Part shown: positions 1 through 8,345 of the stretch, in pieces
Layout: the number at the start of each line of letters is the position of its first letter
How positions within the stretch are numbered: position 1 is the stretch's first letter
Assembly: GCF_024385525.1 (NCBI RefSeq)
Contig: NZ_JANFLU010000008.1
Location: forward strand, 1 to 64,000
Direction: 5' to 3'
Source: Arthrobacter sp. zg-Y238
GTDB lineage: Bacteria > Actinomycetota > Actinomycetes > Actinomycetales > Micrococcaceae
DNA length: 64,000 nt
Translations under genes and position numbers: made by a program
Notes under the pieces: generated by a model
What the model was told of the DNA's origin: nothing
The model's input: the letters and a program-made list of their open reading frames with translations, nothing else
Databases searched by the model: none

Positions 1-110
1 TTCCCAACCCCCCCTTTTGGGCCCCCGTGCCCCACGGGCCGGGCGGCACAGTGGTTTAAGCGGTCCTTTCGCGGGCCGGCCCGCGCCACAGGGCGATGTG
101 ACGCGCATCG

Positions 111-126
111 TGCGCCGTCAGCGAAC
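111..126 (+). promoter_or_regulatory. ClgR-like activator box upstream of clpP1
   Basis: The sequence TGCGCCGTCAGCGAAC is a near match to the CGCY-N3-RGCG core known for ClgR, the actinobacterial activator of clp genes. It is centred about 59 bases before a start site predicted from the TAGTGT box at 165-170, which has no good -35 partner. That placement suits an activator. ClgR itself is not in this window, so the assignment is inference. Confidence 0.45.
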
Positions 127-164
127 AGTCGGCCAAACCGAAGCAGAACGCCGCCGCAACAGGC

Positions 165-170
165 TAGTGT
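165..170 (+). promoter_or_regulatory. Candidate -10 box of the clpP1 promoter
   Basis: TAGTGT fits the actinobacterial TANNNT -10 pattern and lies 75 bases before the clpP1 ATG. No TTGACA-like -35 is visible at the right spacing, consistent with activator dependence. Confidence 0.35.
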
Positions 171-244
171 CCTAGAAGAGACAAACGGCAGGAGCCGCTG
201 GCACGGCCAGCACCCGTTCCTGCCAGAGCGAGAGGTCACTCAGT

Positions 245-892
245 ATGGCAACTGCACCGAACACACCCACCATGGCAACGGTGGACCCGGCCGGCCGGGA
301 CGACTACATCTACAACCGCCTGCTCAAAGAGCGGATCATCTGGTTGGGCTCGGAAGTCCGGGACGAGAATGCCAACGCGATCTGCTCCCAGCTTCTGCTG
401 CTTTCCGCGGAAGATCCTGAGAAGGACATCTACCTTTACATCAACTCTCCCGGCGGTTCCGTGACCGCAGGCATGGCGATCTACGACACCATGCAGTTCA
501 TCCCGAACGACGTCGTCACGGTCGCCACCGGCCTGGCCGCCTCCATGGGCCAGTTCCTGCTCTCCTCCGGCACCAAGGGCAAGCGCTACGCAACGCCGCA
601 CGCCCGCATCCTGATGCACCAGCCCTCCGGCGGAATCGGCGGCACGGCTTCGGACATCAAGATCCAGGCCGAGCTGATCCTGAACATGAAGCGCGTGATG
701 GCTGAGCTGACCGCCGAGCAGACCGGCCAGACCGTCGAAACCATCCTCAAGGACAATGACCGCGACAAGTGGTTCACCGCGCAGGAAGCCCTGGAATACG
801 GCTTCTTCGACAAGATCTCCGCGCACGCAGGCGGAGTGACCGGCGGCGGCGGAACCAACCAGGACCAGGCAGAGGGCAAGGACGAGGACTAG
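245..892 (+). CDS. clpP1: ATP-dependent Clp protease proteolytic subunit 1
   Basis: This is a 215-residue ClpP serine peptidase that forms the proteolytic barrel with ClpP2 and degrades proteins unfolded by ClpX or ClpC in the cytoplasm. The catalytic triad is visible as Ser100 (in AASMGQ), His125 (in LMHQP) and Asp174 (in DRDKW). The GAGAGG at 230-235 is a good ribosome site for this ATG. clpP2 follows after 47 bases and clpX after a hairpin. Actinobacteria usually carry two co-transcribed clpP genes whose products form a mixed complex. A ClgR-like box lies upstream. The acidic, Gly-rich C-terminal tail is ordinary for the family. Confidence 0.95.
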   Translation: MATAPNTPTMATVDPAGRDDYIYNRLLKERIIWLGSEVRDENANAICSQLLLLSAEDPEKDIYLYINSPGGSVTAGMAIYDTMQFIPNDVVTVATGLAASMGQFLLSSGTKGKRYATPHARILMHQPSGGIGGTASDIKIQAELILNMKRVMAELTAEQTGQTVETILKDNDRDKWFTAQEALEYGFFDKISAHAGGVTGGGGTNQDQAEGKDED

Positions 893-939
893 GGTCCCCG
901 GCCAGCTACCCCTCCATTTGCAGACTTCAGGAGTAATTC

Positions 940-1614
940 ATGAACCATAATTTCGGCACCGCCGGCTCCGCCGTCGCCCCGCAGATGCCCACCAGCCGCT
1001 ACGTTCTGCCTCAGTTCGAAGAGCGCACGCCCTACGGGTTCAAGCGCCAGGATCCGTACACCAAGCTGTTCGAAGACCGCATCATCTTCCTGGGCGTCCA
1101 GGTTGACGACGCGTCCGCCGACGACGTCATGGCCCAGCTGCTGGTGCTTGAGTCCACGGATCCGGACCGCGACATCACCCTGTACATCAACTCCCCGGGC
1201 GGCTCGTTCACGGCCATGACGGCCATTTACGACACCATGCAGTACATCCGTCCGGAGATCCAGACGGTCTGCCTCGGTCAGGCTGCCAGCGCGGCCGCCG
1301 TGCTGCTGGCCGCCGGAACCCCGGGCAAGCGCCTGGCACTGCCGAACGCCCGCGTGCTCATCCACCAGCCTTCGCTGTCCGGCGGCCAGGGCGGACAGGC
1401 CTCCGACCTGGAAATCCAGGCCGCCGAGGTCATGCGGATGCGTACCTGGCTGGAGGACACCCTGGCGCTGCACTCCAACCGCACCTCCGAACAGGTCAAC
1501 ACGGACATCGAGCGTGACAAGATCCTGACCGCCGAATCGGCCCTGGAATACGGGCTGATCGACCAGGTGCTCGATTCCCGCAAGCTCAAGACGCCGGCCA
1601 TCAACAAGATGTAA
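940..1614 (+). CDS. clpP2: ATP-dependent Clp protease proteolytic subunit 2
   Basis: This second ClpP paralogue has 224 residues and pairs with ClpP1. Its triad is Ser117 (in GQAASAAA), His142 (in LIHQP) and Asp193 (in ERDKI). It has an N-terminal extension of about 35 residues and a two-residue insertion after the His motif compared with ClpP1, so the two rings are distinct. AGGAG at 928-932 fixes the start. Short spacing to clpP1 indicates one operon, probably under the same ClgR control. Confidence 0.95.
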   Translation: MNHNFGTAGSAVAPQMPTSRYVLPQFEERTPYGFKRQDPYTKLFEDRIIFLGVQVDDASADDVMAQLLVLESTDPDRDITLYINSPGGSFTAMTAIYDTMQYIRPEIQTVCLGQAASAAAVLLAAGTPGKRLALPNARVLIHQPSLSGGQGGQASDLEIQAAEVMRMRTWLEDTLALHSNRTSEQVNTDIERDKILTAESALEYGLIDQVLDSRKLKTPAINKM

Positions 1615-1646
1615 CCTGCTTCGCCGAAATAACGGCATGTCCAGCC

Positions 1647-1682
1647 GGCCCGTGGCGCGTAATATCGCACCACGGGCCGTTT
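1647..1682 (+). terminator. Hairpin between clpP2 and clpX
   Basis: GGCCCGTGG at 1647-1655 pairs perfectly with CCACGGGCC at 1670-1678 across a 14-base loop, followed by a short T-rich stretch. It probably ends or attenuates the clpP1P2 transcript before the separate clpX promoter. Confidence 0.6.
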
Positions 1683-1710
1683 GGTTGCTGAATAGCTCCT
1701 CCAAGTGTCC

Positions 1711-1716
1711 TAGAGT
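1711..1716 (+). promoter_or_regulatory. Candidate -10 box of the clpX promoter
   Basis: TAGAGT lies 67 bases before the clpX ATG and is part of an 11-base string, AGTGTCCTAGA, that also occurs before clpP1 at 166-176. Confidence 0.35.
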
Positions 1717-1782
1717 GGATCATGGTTGGCTCAGCCCATGCTGCGGAACCGTTTTTGATGGACCATCTAAGGGGACTGAACT

Positions 1783-3075
1783 ATGGCTCGCATTGGTGAG
1801 AGCACAGATCTGCTCAAGTGCTCTTTCTGCGGAAAGAGCCAGAAGCAGGTCCGCAAACTCATTGCTGGCCCCGGCGTGTACATCTGTGACGAGTGCATCG
1901 ACCTCTGCAACGAGATCATCGAGGAAGAGCTTTCCGAGGTTGCGGATCTGGGTACCTTCGAGCTGCCCAAGCCGCGGGAAATCTTCGACTCGCTGCAGGA
2001 ATACGTGATTGGCCAGGAACCCGCCAAGCGGTCGCTGGCCGTTGCGGTCTACAACCACTACAAGCGCATCCAGGCCGGCCACGCCCCGCGCGGCGCGGGT
2101 AACCTTGCGGACGCAGTAGCTGCCGACGACGTCGAAATCGGCAAGTCCAACATCCTCCTGATCGGTCCCACCGGCTGCGGCAAGACCTATCTGGCGCAGA
2201 CCCTGGCCCGCCGGCTCAACGTCCCCTTCGCCGTCGCCGATGCCACCGCGCTCACCGAAGCCGGGTATGTGGGTGAAGACGTGGAGAACATCCTGCTCAA
2301 GCTCATCCAGGCCGCGGATTACGACGTCAAGAAGGCCGAGCAGGGCATCATCTACATCGACGAGATCGACAAGATTTCCCGCAAGAGCGAGAACCCCTCG
2401 ATCACCCGGGACGTCTCCGGCGAGGGCGTACAGCAGGCCCTGCTGAAGATCCTCGAAGGCACCGTCGCCTCCGTGCCGCCGCAGGGCGGGCGTAAGCATC
2501 CGCACCAGGAATTCATCCAGATCGACACCACCAATGTCCTCTTCATCGTGGCCGGCGCGTTTGCCGGCCTCGAGGAAATCATCGGTTCGCGGTCCGGCCG
2601 CAAGGGCATCGGATTCGGCGCGCCGCTGATCGAAACCACCAAGGGCACCGATTCGTACGCAGAGGTCATGCCCGAGGACCTGCTCAAGTTCGGCCTGATC
2701 CCGGAGTTCATCGGCCGCCTGCCGGTGATCACCACGGTCTCCAACCTTGACCGTACAGCCCTGATCCGCATCCTGACCGAGCCGAAGAACGCCCTGGTGA
2801 AGCAGTACCAGAAGATGTTCCAGCTCGACGGCGTCGAACTCACCTTCGAGCAGGGCGCCCTGGACGCGATTGCGGACCAGGCGCTGGACCGCGGCACCGG
2901 AGCCCGCGGCCTGCGTGCCATCCTCGAAGAAGTGCTGCTGCCGGTCATGTTCGATCTGCCCAGCCAGGAGGACGTCGCCACGGTGGTCATTACCGCCGAT
3001 ACAGTGGAGAAGAAGGCCGAACCGACCCTCATTTCCCACGCTGTCGCCACCAAGCGCCGGAACAAATCCGCGTAG
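1783..3075 (+). CDS. clpX: ATP-dependent Clp protease ATP-binding subunit ClpX
   Basis: ClpX is the hexameric AAA+ unfoldase that recognises tagged proteins and feeds them to ClpP. The 430-residue protein has the N-terminal zinc-binding domain (Cys13, Cys16, Cys35, Cys38), Walker A GPTGCGKT at 128-135, the GYVG pore loop at 161-164, Walker B ending in DEID near 193-196, the RKH loop at 237-239, the IGF loop that docks on ClpP at 276-278, and the GARGLR sensor-2 segment near 373-378. GGGGA at 1770-1774 supports the ATG. It sits downstream of clpP1P2 with its own likely promoter. Confidence 0.97.
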   Translation: MARIGESTDLLKCSFCGKSQKQVRKLIAGPGVYICDECIDLCNEIIEEELSEVADLGTFELPKPREIFDSLQEYVIGQEPAKRSLAVAVYNHYKRIQAGHAPRGAGNLADAVAADDVEIGKSNILLIGPTGCGKTYLAQTLARRLNVPFAVADATALTEAGYVGEDVENILLKLIQAADYDVKKAEQGIIYIDEIDKISRKSENPSITRDVSGEGVQQALLKILEGTVASVPPQGGRKHPHQEFIQIDTTNVLFIVAGAFAGLEEIIGSRSGRKGIGFGAPLIETTKGTDSYAEVMPEDLLKFGLIPEFIGRLPVITTVSNLDRTALIRILTEPKNALVKQYQKMFQLDGVELTFEQGALDAIADQALDRGTGARGLRAILEEVLLPVMFDLPSQEDVATVVITADTVEKKAEPTLISHAVATKRRNKSA

Positions 3076-3141
3076 GGCGGGGTTGGTAGGAGTAGTACGT
3101 TCGGCGCTGTATGCGCCATCGACCGCTTCGAAGGAGTTTCC

Positions 3142-3780
3142 ATGACCGTTAATGGTTCTGTGTCGCCTGCCAGTTCCGCATCGACCGCCGATTTCTGGTT
3201 TGACCCGATGTGCCCGTTCGCCTGGGTCACGTCCCGCTGGATGGACGAGGTGGAAAAGGTCCGCGACGTCCGCACCAACTGGCACGTCATGAGCCTGTCC
3301 GTGCTGAACGAGGGGCGCGACCACCTCCCGGAGGACTACCGGAAGCGGATGGACGCGGCCTGGGGTCCGGTGCGCGTGATCATCGCTGCGCAGGAACTGC
3401 ACGGCAGTGAGTACATCAAGAAGCTGTACGACGCCATGGGAACCCGTATCCACATCGGTGGCAACTCCGATTTCCCCACGGTGATCCGTGAGGCGCTGGC
3501 CGAGGTCGGCCTGCCTGCCGAGCTCGCGCAGTACGCCGACACGGAGGAGTATGACTCCCAGCTGCGCGCTTCCCACAAGGAAGGCATCGCAAAGGTGGGC
3601 GACGACGTCGGAACCCCCATCGTGGCCTTCAACGGCACCGCCTTCTTCGGCCCGGTCCTGACGCGCATCCCGCGCGGCGAAGAAGCCGGAGCCATGTTCG
3701 ACGGGGCCGTAATGCTGGCCTCCAACCCGGCGTTCTTCGAACTCAAGCGCAGCCGCACCGAGAGCCCGCAGTTCGACTGA
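3142..3780 (+). CDS. DsbA-fold protein of the mycothiol-dependent nitroreductase (Rv2466c-like) family
   Basis: The 212-residue protein has the thioredoxin/DsbA-like pattern [11 protein letters not shown] near residues 18-28, followed by a conserved segment that matches my recall of mycobacterial Rv2466c, a mycothiol-dependent oxidoreductase. The active site reads Cys24-Pro-Phe-Ala27, so the resolving cysteine of a CxxC pair is absent. A monothiol mechanism with mycothiol as partner is inferred. AAGGAG precedes the ATG by six bases. It follows clpX closely, and a bidirectional terminator lies after it. Confidence 0.75.
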   Translation: MTVNGSVSPASSASTADFWFDPMCPFAWVTSRWMDEVEKVRDVRTNWHVMSLSVLNEGRDHLPEDYRKRMDAAWGPVRVIIAAQELHGSEYIKKLYDAMGTRIHIGGNSDFPTVIREALAEVGLPAELAQYADTEEYDSQLRASHKEGIAKVGDDVGTPIVAFNGTAFFGPVLTRIPRGEEAGAMFDGAVMLASNPAFFELKRSRTESPQFD

Positions 3781-3804
3781 TCATTTTGCTTCCATAGACG
3801 AAAA

Positions 3805-3836
3805 CGCCCGGCCGGGTAACCCCGGCCGGGCGTTCT
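3805..3836. terminator. Bidirectional terminator between the DsbA-fold gene and valS
   Basis: A perfect 12-bp stem (CGCCCGGCCGGG at 3805-3816 with its complement at 3821-3832) closes on a TAAC loop. AAAA precedes and TT follows it, so it can serve the two converging transcripts. Confidence 0.8.
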
Positions 3837-3851
3837 GCTGTCCTGCTGCGG

Positions 3852-6479
3852 TTACTCCGCAGGCGGTGCCAGCTCGACGTCGGAAACGGTCAGCTCACCC
3901 TCGCCGACGGCCAGGTTGAGTTCGCGGACGTTGCCGGCGGCCTTCAGGTCCGCCTGCCCGGCGCGGAGCCGGGCGACGGCACCCTCGGGCGCGGTGACCG
4001 TGGCCTTGAGGACCTCGGTGCGCTGCTTCACCTTGGCCTCGGACTTCGCCTTGCGGATACCGCCCAGGGCGGCGGCTACCGTACCGAGGATGCCGGCGTC
4101 GGCGTCCTCCACGGCGGCGGCGAGGCCGTCCACGTTCGGCCACGGCGCGCGGTGCACGGATCCGGCGCGCCACCATCCCCAGACCTCTTCGGTCGCGAAC
4201 GGCAGGAACGGCGCGAACAGGCGCAGCAGCGCATCCAGGGTGGTGGCCAGCGTGGCGAGCACCGAGGCCTGCTCCGCGTCACCGGCGGCTCCGTAGGCAC
4301 GGTCCTTGATCAGCTCCACGTAGTCATCCGTGAAGGACCAGAAGAAGGACTCGGTCAGCTGCAGCGCCTTGGCGTAGTCGTAGCGCTCAAACGCACTCGT
4401 GGCGGCGTTGACGACGTCGGTCAGCTGGGCCAGCAGCGCCAGGTCCAGCGCGTTGGTGATCACCGAGGTGTCGGCCAGGGCCACGTTCTTCTCCGTTGCG
4501 CCCAGGTTCAGGACGAACTTTGAAGCATTGAGCAGCTTGATGGCCAGGCGGCGGCCGATCTTCATCTGCGCAATTTCGTACGCCGTATCCGCGCCGAGCT
4601 TCGCCGAGGCGGCCCAGTAGCGCACGGCGTCGGAACCGAACTCATTCAGCACGTCGGTGGGGACCACCACGTTGCCCTTGGACTTGGACATCTTCTTCCG
4701 GTCCGGATCCAGGATCCAGCCCGAAATCGCGGCGTGCTTCCACGGCGCAGCGGCGTTCAGGGCATCGGCGCGGACCACCGAGGAGAACAGCCAGGTCCGG
4801 ATGATGTCGTGGCCCTGCGGCCGCAGATCGAACGGGAAGACCTTCGCGAAGAGGTCCTCGTCCACGCTCCAGCCGCCCACGATCTGCGGGGTCAGCGAGG
4901 AGGTGGCCCAGGTGTCGAGCACATCGGCGTCACCGATGAAGCCGTTGGGCTGGTTGCGGGCAGACTCTTCGTAGCCCGGAGCCGGTTCAGCCGCCGGGTC
5001 CACCGGGAGGGACGCGGAATCGGGCAGTACCGGGTGGTCGTAATCCGGGTTGCCGGCGGCATCCAGGGGGTACCAGACCGGAACGGGCACGCCGAAGAAG
5101 CGCTGGCGGGAGACCAGCCAGTCGCCGTTGAGGCCCTCGATCCAGTTCTCGTAGCGGGAGCGCATAAACGCCGGGTGGAAGTCGATTTCCTTGCCCCGGG
5201 CAATCAGGCGTTCGCGGCGTTCCTCGTCGCGGCCGCCGTTGCGGATGTACCACTGGCGGCTGGTGACCACTTCGAGGGGCTTGTCGCCCTTTTCGAAGAA
5301 GTTGACCGGGTGGGTGATCTTCTTCGGTTCGCCGTCGAGGTCGCCGCTTTCACGCAGCATCTCCACCACGGTTTCCTTGGCGCTGAAGACGGTCTTCGTG
5401 GCGATGGCCGCGTAGTTTTCCTTGGCCGTCTCGGTGGCAATCCACTCCGGTGTATCCGCCAGGATCCGGCCGTCGCGGCCGATCACGGCGCGGGTGGGCA
5501 GGTTCAGTTCGCGCCACCAGGTGACGTCGGTCAGGTCGCCGAAGGTGCAGATCATGGCGATGCCGGAACCCTTGTCGGGCTTGGCCAGCGGGTGCGCCTT
5601 CACTTCCACCTCGACGTCGAACAGCGGCGACTTCACCGTGGTGCCGAAGAGGCGCTGGTACCGCTCGTCGTCGGGATGCGCGACCAAGGCAACACAGGCC
5701 GGCAGCAGTTCCGGGCGGGTGGTCTCAATGTAGATCTTCTCGCCGTCGGGCGCGTGGAAGCTCACCCGGTGGTAGGCGCCGGGCTGCTCGCGGTCCTCAA
5801 GCTCTGCCTGGGCCACGGCGGTGCGGAAGGTGACGTCCCAGAGGGTGGGGGCTTCGGCCATGTAGGCGTCGCCGGCCCGCAGGTTGTCCAGGAAGGCGCG
5901 CTGGCTGACGGCACGTGAGTGGTCGTCGATGGTGCGGTAGGTCCGGTTCCAGTCCACGGACAGGCCGAGGGTGGAGAAGAGGTCCTCGAAGACCTTCTCG
6001 TCCTCCACGGCCAGTTCCTCGCACAGCTCGATGAAGTTGCGGCGGGAGACGACGTCGAAATCACGCTGGTTCTTCGCGGCCTTCGCCGGCGGGCGGTAGT
6101 CGGCGTCGTACGGCTTGGTGGGATCGCACCGCACACCGTAGTAGTTCTGCACGCGGCGCTCGGTGGGCAGGCCGTTGTCGTCCCAGCCCATCGGGTAGAA
6201 GACGTTCTTGCCGGTCATCCGCTTGTAGCGGGCCATCACGTCGGTCTGCGTGTAGGAGAACATGTGTCCCACATGCAGCGAGCCGGAGGCCGTGGGCGGG
6301 GGAGTGTCGATGGAGTAGACCTCGTCGCGGACCGTGTCCGGATCGAACGCGTACGTTCCCTCCTCGCGCCAGCGGGCGCTCAGCTTGGACTCGAGCCCCT
6401 CAAGGGCGGGCTTGTCGGGGACGGAAACGGTCTGGGGTTCGTTGTCGGGCGTGTCTGTGCCCGGGATATGTTCAGCCAT
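3852..6479 (-). CDS. valS: Valine--tRNA ligase
   Basis: This class I aminoacyl-tRNA synthetase charges tRNA-Val. The HIGH-type motif reads HVGH at residues 69-72 and KMSKS lies near residue 595, with the editing domain between them and an anticodon-binding C-terminal half. I start it at the ATG at 6479 (MAEHIPGTD, 875 residues), because the farther upstream in-frame starts lack conserved sequence and GGAAG lies about ten bases before this ATG. The length fits actinobacterial ValS. No T-box was found upstream, unlike ileS in this window. Confidence 0.95.
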   Translation of the reverse strand: MAEHIPGTDTPDNEPQTVSVPDKPALEGLESKLSARWREEGTYAFDPDTVRDEVYSIDTPPPTASGSLHVGHMFSYTQTDVMARYKRMTGKNVFYPMGWDDNGLPTERRVQNYYGVRCDPTKPYDADYRPPAKAAKNQRDFDVVSRRNFIELCEELAVEDEKVFEDLFSTLGLSVDWNRTYRTIDDHSRAVSQRAFLDNLRAGDAYMAEAPTLWDVTFRTAVAQAELEDREQPGAYHRVSFHAPDGEKIYIETTRPELLPACVALVAHPDDERYQRLFGTTVKSPLFDVEVEVKAHPLAKPDKGSGIAMICTFGDLTDVTWWRELNLPTRAVIGRDGRILADTPEWIATETAKENYAAIATKTVFSAKETVVEMLRESGDLDGEPKKITHPVNFFEKGDKPLEVVTSRQWYIRNGGRDEERRERLIARGKEIDFHPAFMRSRYENWIEGLNGDWLVSRQRFFGVPVPVWYPLDAAGNPDYDHPVLPDSASLPVDPAAEPAPGYEESARNQPNGFIGDADVLDTWATSSLTPQIVGGWSVDEDLFAKVFPFDLRPQGHDIIRTWLFSSVVRADALNAAAPWKHAAISGWILDPDRKKMSKSKGNVVVPTDVLNEFGSDAVRYWAASAKLGADTAYEIAQMKIGRRLAIKLLNASKFVLNLGATEKNVALADTSVITNALDLALLAQLTDVVNAATSAFERYDYAKALQLTESFFWSFTDDYVELIKDRAYGAAGDAEQASVLATLATTLDALLRLFAPFLPFATEEVWGWWRAGSVHRAPWPNVDGLAAAVEDADAGILGTVAAALGGIRKAKSEAKVKQRTEVLKATVTAPEGAVARLRAGQADLKAAGNVRELNLAVGEGELTVSDVELAPPAE

Positions 6480-6606
6480 GGTTTCCATTCTTCCATGCAG
6501 GCCTATGGTCTGAGGCACTGCCGGGTTTAAGCCTGGGTGTTGCCGTGTCCGGCCGCAGTTGCCGCGGCAGGACAATCTCGGCGCTTCCCGGGCGCCGAGC
6601 CGGAAC

Positions 6607-6900
6607 CTAGCTGTCCTGCGGTGATTTGCCGAAGTAGTGAGCCAGGAAGGAGGTCATGGCGACTGCTCCGGTGAGCAACGAGATGCGTTCACGTGGACCG
6701 GCCGGGGTCCGGCCCAGCAGGGCGATGCCGCCGGCTGCGTTTAGGGCGCTCCATACGGCGTTGGCCATGGGTCCCGAGAGGCCGACGCCGGGCGGGTTGG
6801 CAAACGGGGTGGGAAACCGTCTTCCCTGCACGGCACTGACCCCGTGCGGAACTGCATTGGCGAGGAGCACTCCGGCGAGGAATCTGGTGACAAGGGGCAT
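6607..6900 (-). CDS. Small conserved hypothetical membrane protein
   Basis: This 97-residue protein has three hydrophobic segments, at about residues 3-22, 46-62 and 74-90, and no recognisable enzyme motif. It looks like a small integral membrane protein of a type seen in actinobacteria, but I cannot give it a function. It ends with KSPQDS. It is transcribed towards valS. Its promoter side (6901-7000) contains two exact 19-bp tandem copies of a GC-rich sequence. Confidence 0.6.
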   Translation of the reverse strand: MPLVTRFLAGVLLANAVPHGVSAVQGRRFPTPFANPPGVGLSGPMANAVWSALNAAGGIALLGRTPAGPRERISLLTGAVAMTSFLAHYFGKSPQDS

Positions 6901-6925
6901 GGCTGGGTCCTGTTCGGGGCAGTGG

Positions 6926-6963
6926 ACGGGCGGTCGGGGCAGCTACGGGCGGTCGGGGCAGCT
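6926..6963. repeat. Two tandem 19-bp direct repeats
   Basis: ACGGGCGGTCGGGGCAGCT occurs at 6926-6944 and again, without change, at 6945-6963. A partial copy (TCGGGGCAG) lies just before it. It falls in the region upstream of the minus-strand 97-residue gene, so it may affect its promoter or be a slippage product. Confidence 0.85.
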
Positions 6964-7011
6964 AGGGGGAAGCTGGCGTACGGAGAGCCTACAGCCCTGG
7001 CGTGCAGCTCG

Positions 7012-7319
7012 TGCCGGCTGGGGGTCGCTGCGAGCACAGCGTCCCACCGGGTGGTGCTGGTGGTGCTGGTGGGACCTCAGGAGGAACCAGGAGCCCCAAA
7101 CCGTGGGACCCTGTGCCCGGCTGGGGTGTCCCGCGAGCACAGCGTCCCATCAGGTGGTGCTCCTGGTGCTGGTGGGACCTCAGGAGATGTCGGCAGCCCC
7201 AAATCGTGGGACCCTGTGCCCGGCTGGGGTCTCCTGCGAGCACAGCATCCCACTGGGTGGTGCTGGTGGTGCGGTTGGGACCTCAGGAGGAACCATGAGC
7301 CCCAAACCGTGCGACCCTG
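7012..7319. repeat. Three tandem copies of a 102-103 bp non-coding repeat
   Basis: Copies span about 7012-7113, 7114-7216 and 7217-7319. Each begins TGCC(C)GGCTGGGG and ends GACCCTG. Each has an internal inverted repeat (GTCCCACC near the middle against GGTGGGAC 19 bases later in copy 1, with small changes in the other copies) and a second one across the copy boundary (CTGTGC against GCACAG). The period is not a consistent multiple of three and no real gene fits, so the block seems non-coding. It fills the 530-bp gap between the 97-residue gene and the DUF559 gene. Confidence 0.85.
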
Positions 7320-7430
7320 TGCGGGCAGGCAACCTTGTATCCCTCCACAGAGGCTCGAACCGCACCGGGTGGCCTAATGCACTCCACCCCGCAGCCCGGG
7401 TGAGCAACAATCGGCGGGAGACACACCATT

Positions 7431-8285
7431 GTGAGGAGGATGCAGCAACTGGAGGCATTCCTGCTCACACGTTACGGAGTAGCAAGCTACGGGACGCTGA
7501 CAGCCAACGGGTTCCCGCGGCGGACGATCGACCAGGCTCTGCACACCGGGATCGTCCGGCGCGTGGCCCGCGGAACGATTGCGCTGCCTCAAGCAGACGC
7601 CCGGTTGGTCCATGCCCCACGCAGCCAGACCTCGCTGACATGCATCTCGGCGGCAGACATTCTGGGCTGGTGGTTGCTGACTCCACCCGAAACCGTACAC
7701 GTCCGGTGCGACGCGGCCCGGTCAATACCCGGCGCGATTGTGCACCGGGGACAGCGGTCGGCACACCGGCTGATAGCGCCGCCCCGGCAGATCCTCCAGG
7801 ACGCCTTCCGCTGCCTTCCCCGGCTGGACGCACTGGTGATGGCGGAATCCGCAGTCGTAACCAGTGCCGTAGGACTGCAGGGCCTGCAGGAGGAATTCTC
7901 CGGGCAGCAGGACTGGCAGGTCCGGGCCCTGCTGGGGACCATTCGGCGCAGCACGGCATCGCCGCTGGAGGTCTGCGCGCGGTTCCACTTATTGAACGCC
8001 GGACTGCGGGTTGAGACAGAGGTGGCCCTGCCTGGTATCGGACGAGTGGATCTGCTTGTTGACGGGTGGCTGATCATCGAGATCGATGGGTTCGCGTTCC
8101 ACAGCAGCCGGGAGCACTACCGTGCGGACCGGCGACGCTGGAACGCGTCGGCAGCGGGCGGGTGGATCACGCTGAGGATCACTGCGGAACTTGTCCTGCA
8201 CCGGCCGGAGGAATTTGTCGATCTGGTGAAAAAGACGCGGGACATGTGGGGACTTCGCGAACATGCCCAGCAGTCGCCGTCGTAA
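7431..8285 (+). CDS. DUF559 / Vsr-like nuclease-fold protein with AbiEi-like N-terminus
   Basis: The 284-residue protein has an N-terminal winged-helix-like part (residues 5-60) resembling type IV antitoxin AbiEi proteins. Its C-terminal part (about 175-270) has the PD-(D/E)XK layout of DUF559, with RVDLLVDGW followed by IIEIDGFAFH. Such proteins are common in actinobacteria and their role is unknown; a toxin partner is not present here. The GTG at 7431 is preceded by GGGAG. An ATG at 7440 is possible, but its AGGAGG directly abuts the start. The 103-bp repeats end 110 bases upstream. Confidence 0.7.
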   Translation: MRRMQQLEAFLLTRYGVASYGTLTANGFPRRTIDQALHTGIVRRVARGTIALPQADARLVHAPRSQTSLTCISAADILGWWLLTPPETVHVRCDAARSIPGAIVHRGQRSAHRLIAPPRQILQDAFRCLPRLDALVMAESAVVTSAVGLQGLQEEFSGQQDWQVRALLGTIRRSTASPLEVCARFHLLNAGLRVETEVALPGIGRVDLLVDGWLIIEIDGFAFHSSREHYRADRRRWNASAAGGWITLRITAELVLHRPEEFVDLVKKTRDMWGLREHAQQSPS

Positions 8286-8333
8286 CAGAGCGAAGGAACG
8301 TGCCGAAAAACCAGGGCGGAACCAAACGCTGGC

Positions 8334-8339
8334 TAGAGT
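8334..8339 (+). promoter_or_regulatory. -10 box of a leaderless promoter (SDR gene)
   Basis: TAGAGT ends six bases before the ATG at 8346, which places the transcript start on the initiation codon. No Shine-Dalgarno sequence is present. Confidence 0.55.
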
Positions 8340-8345
8340 GGTTCC

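Noticed and set aside
1-60. A tRNA or small RNA at the window start
   Set aside because: The GC-rich sequence shows a short CCCGTG/CACGGG pairing but no cloverleaf or known RNA core; it is more likely the tail of an upstream terminator.
1720-3576. A 618-residue open frame opposite clpX and the DsbA-fold gene
   Set aside because: It spans two clear genes and an intergenic region on the other strand and has the composition of a GC-driven shadow.
7012-7319. CRISPR array
   Set aside because: The repeats are 103 bp, contiguous and without unique spacers, and there are no cas genes.
6656-8014. A 452-residue plus-strand frame running through the 97-residue gene, the repeats and part of the DUF559 gene
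   Set aside because: It crosses non-coding repeats and a different-frame gene and translates to a W/G/C-rich sequence with no domain.
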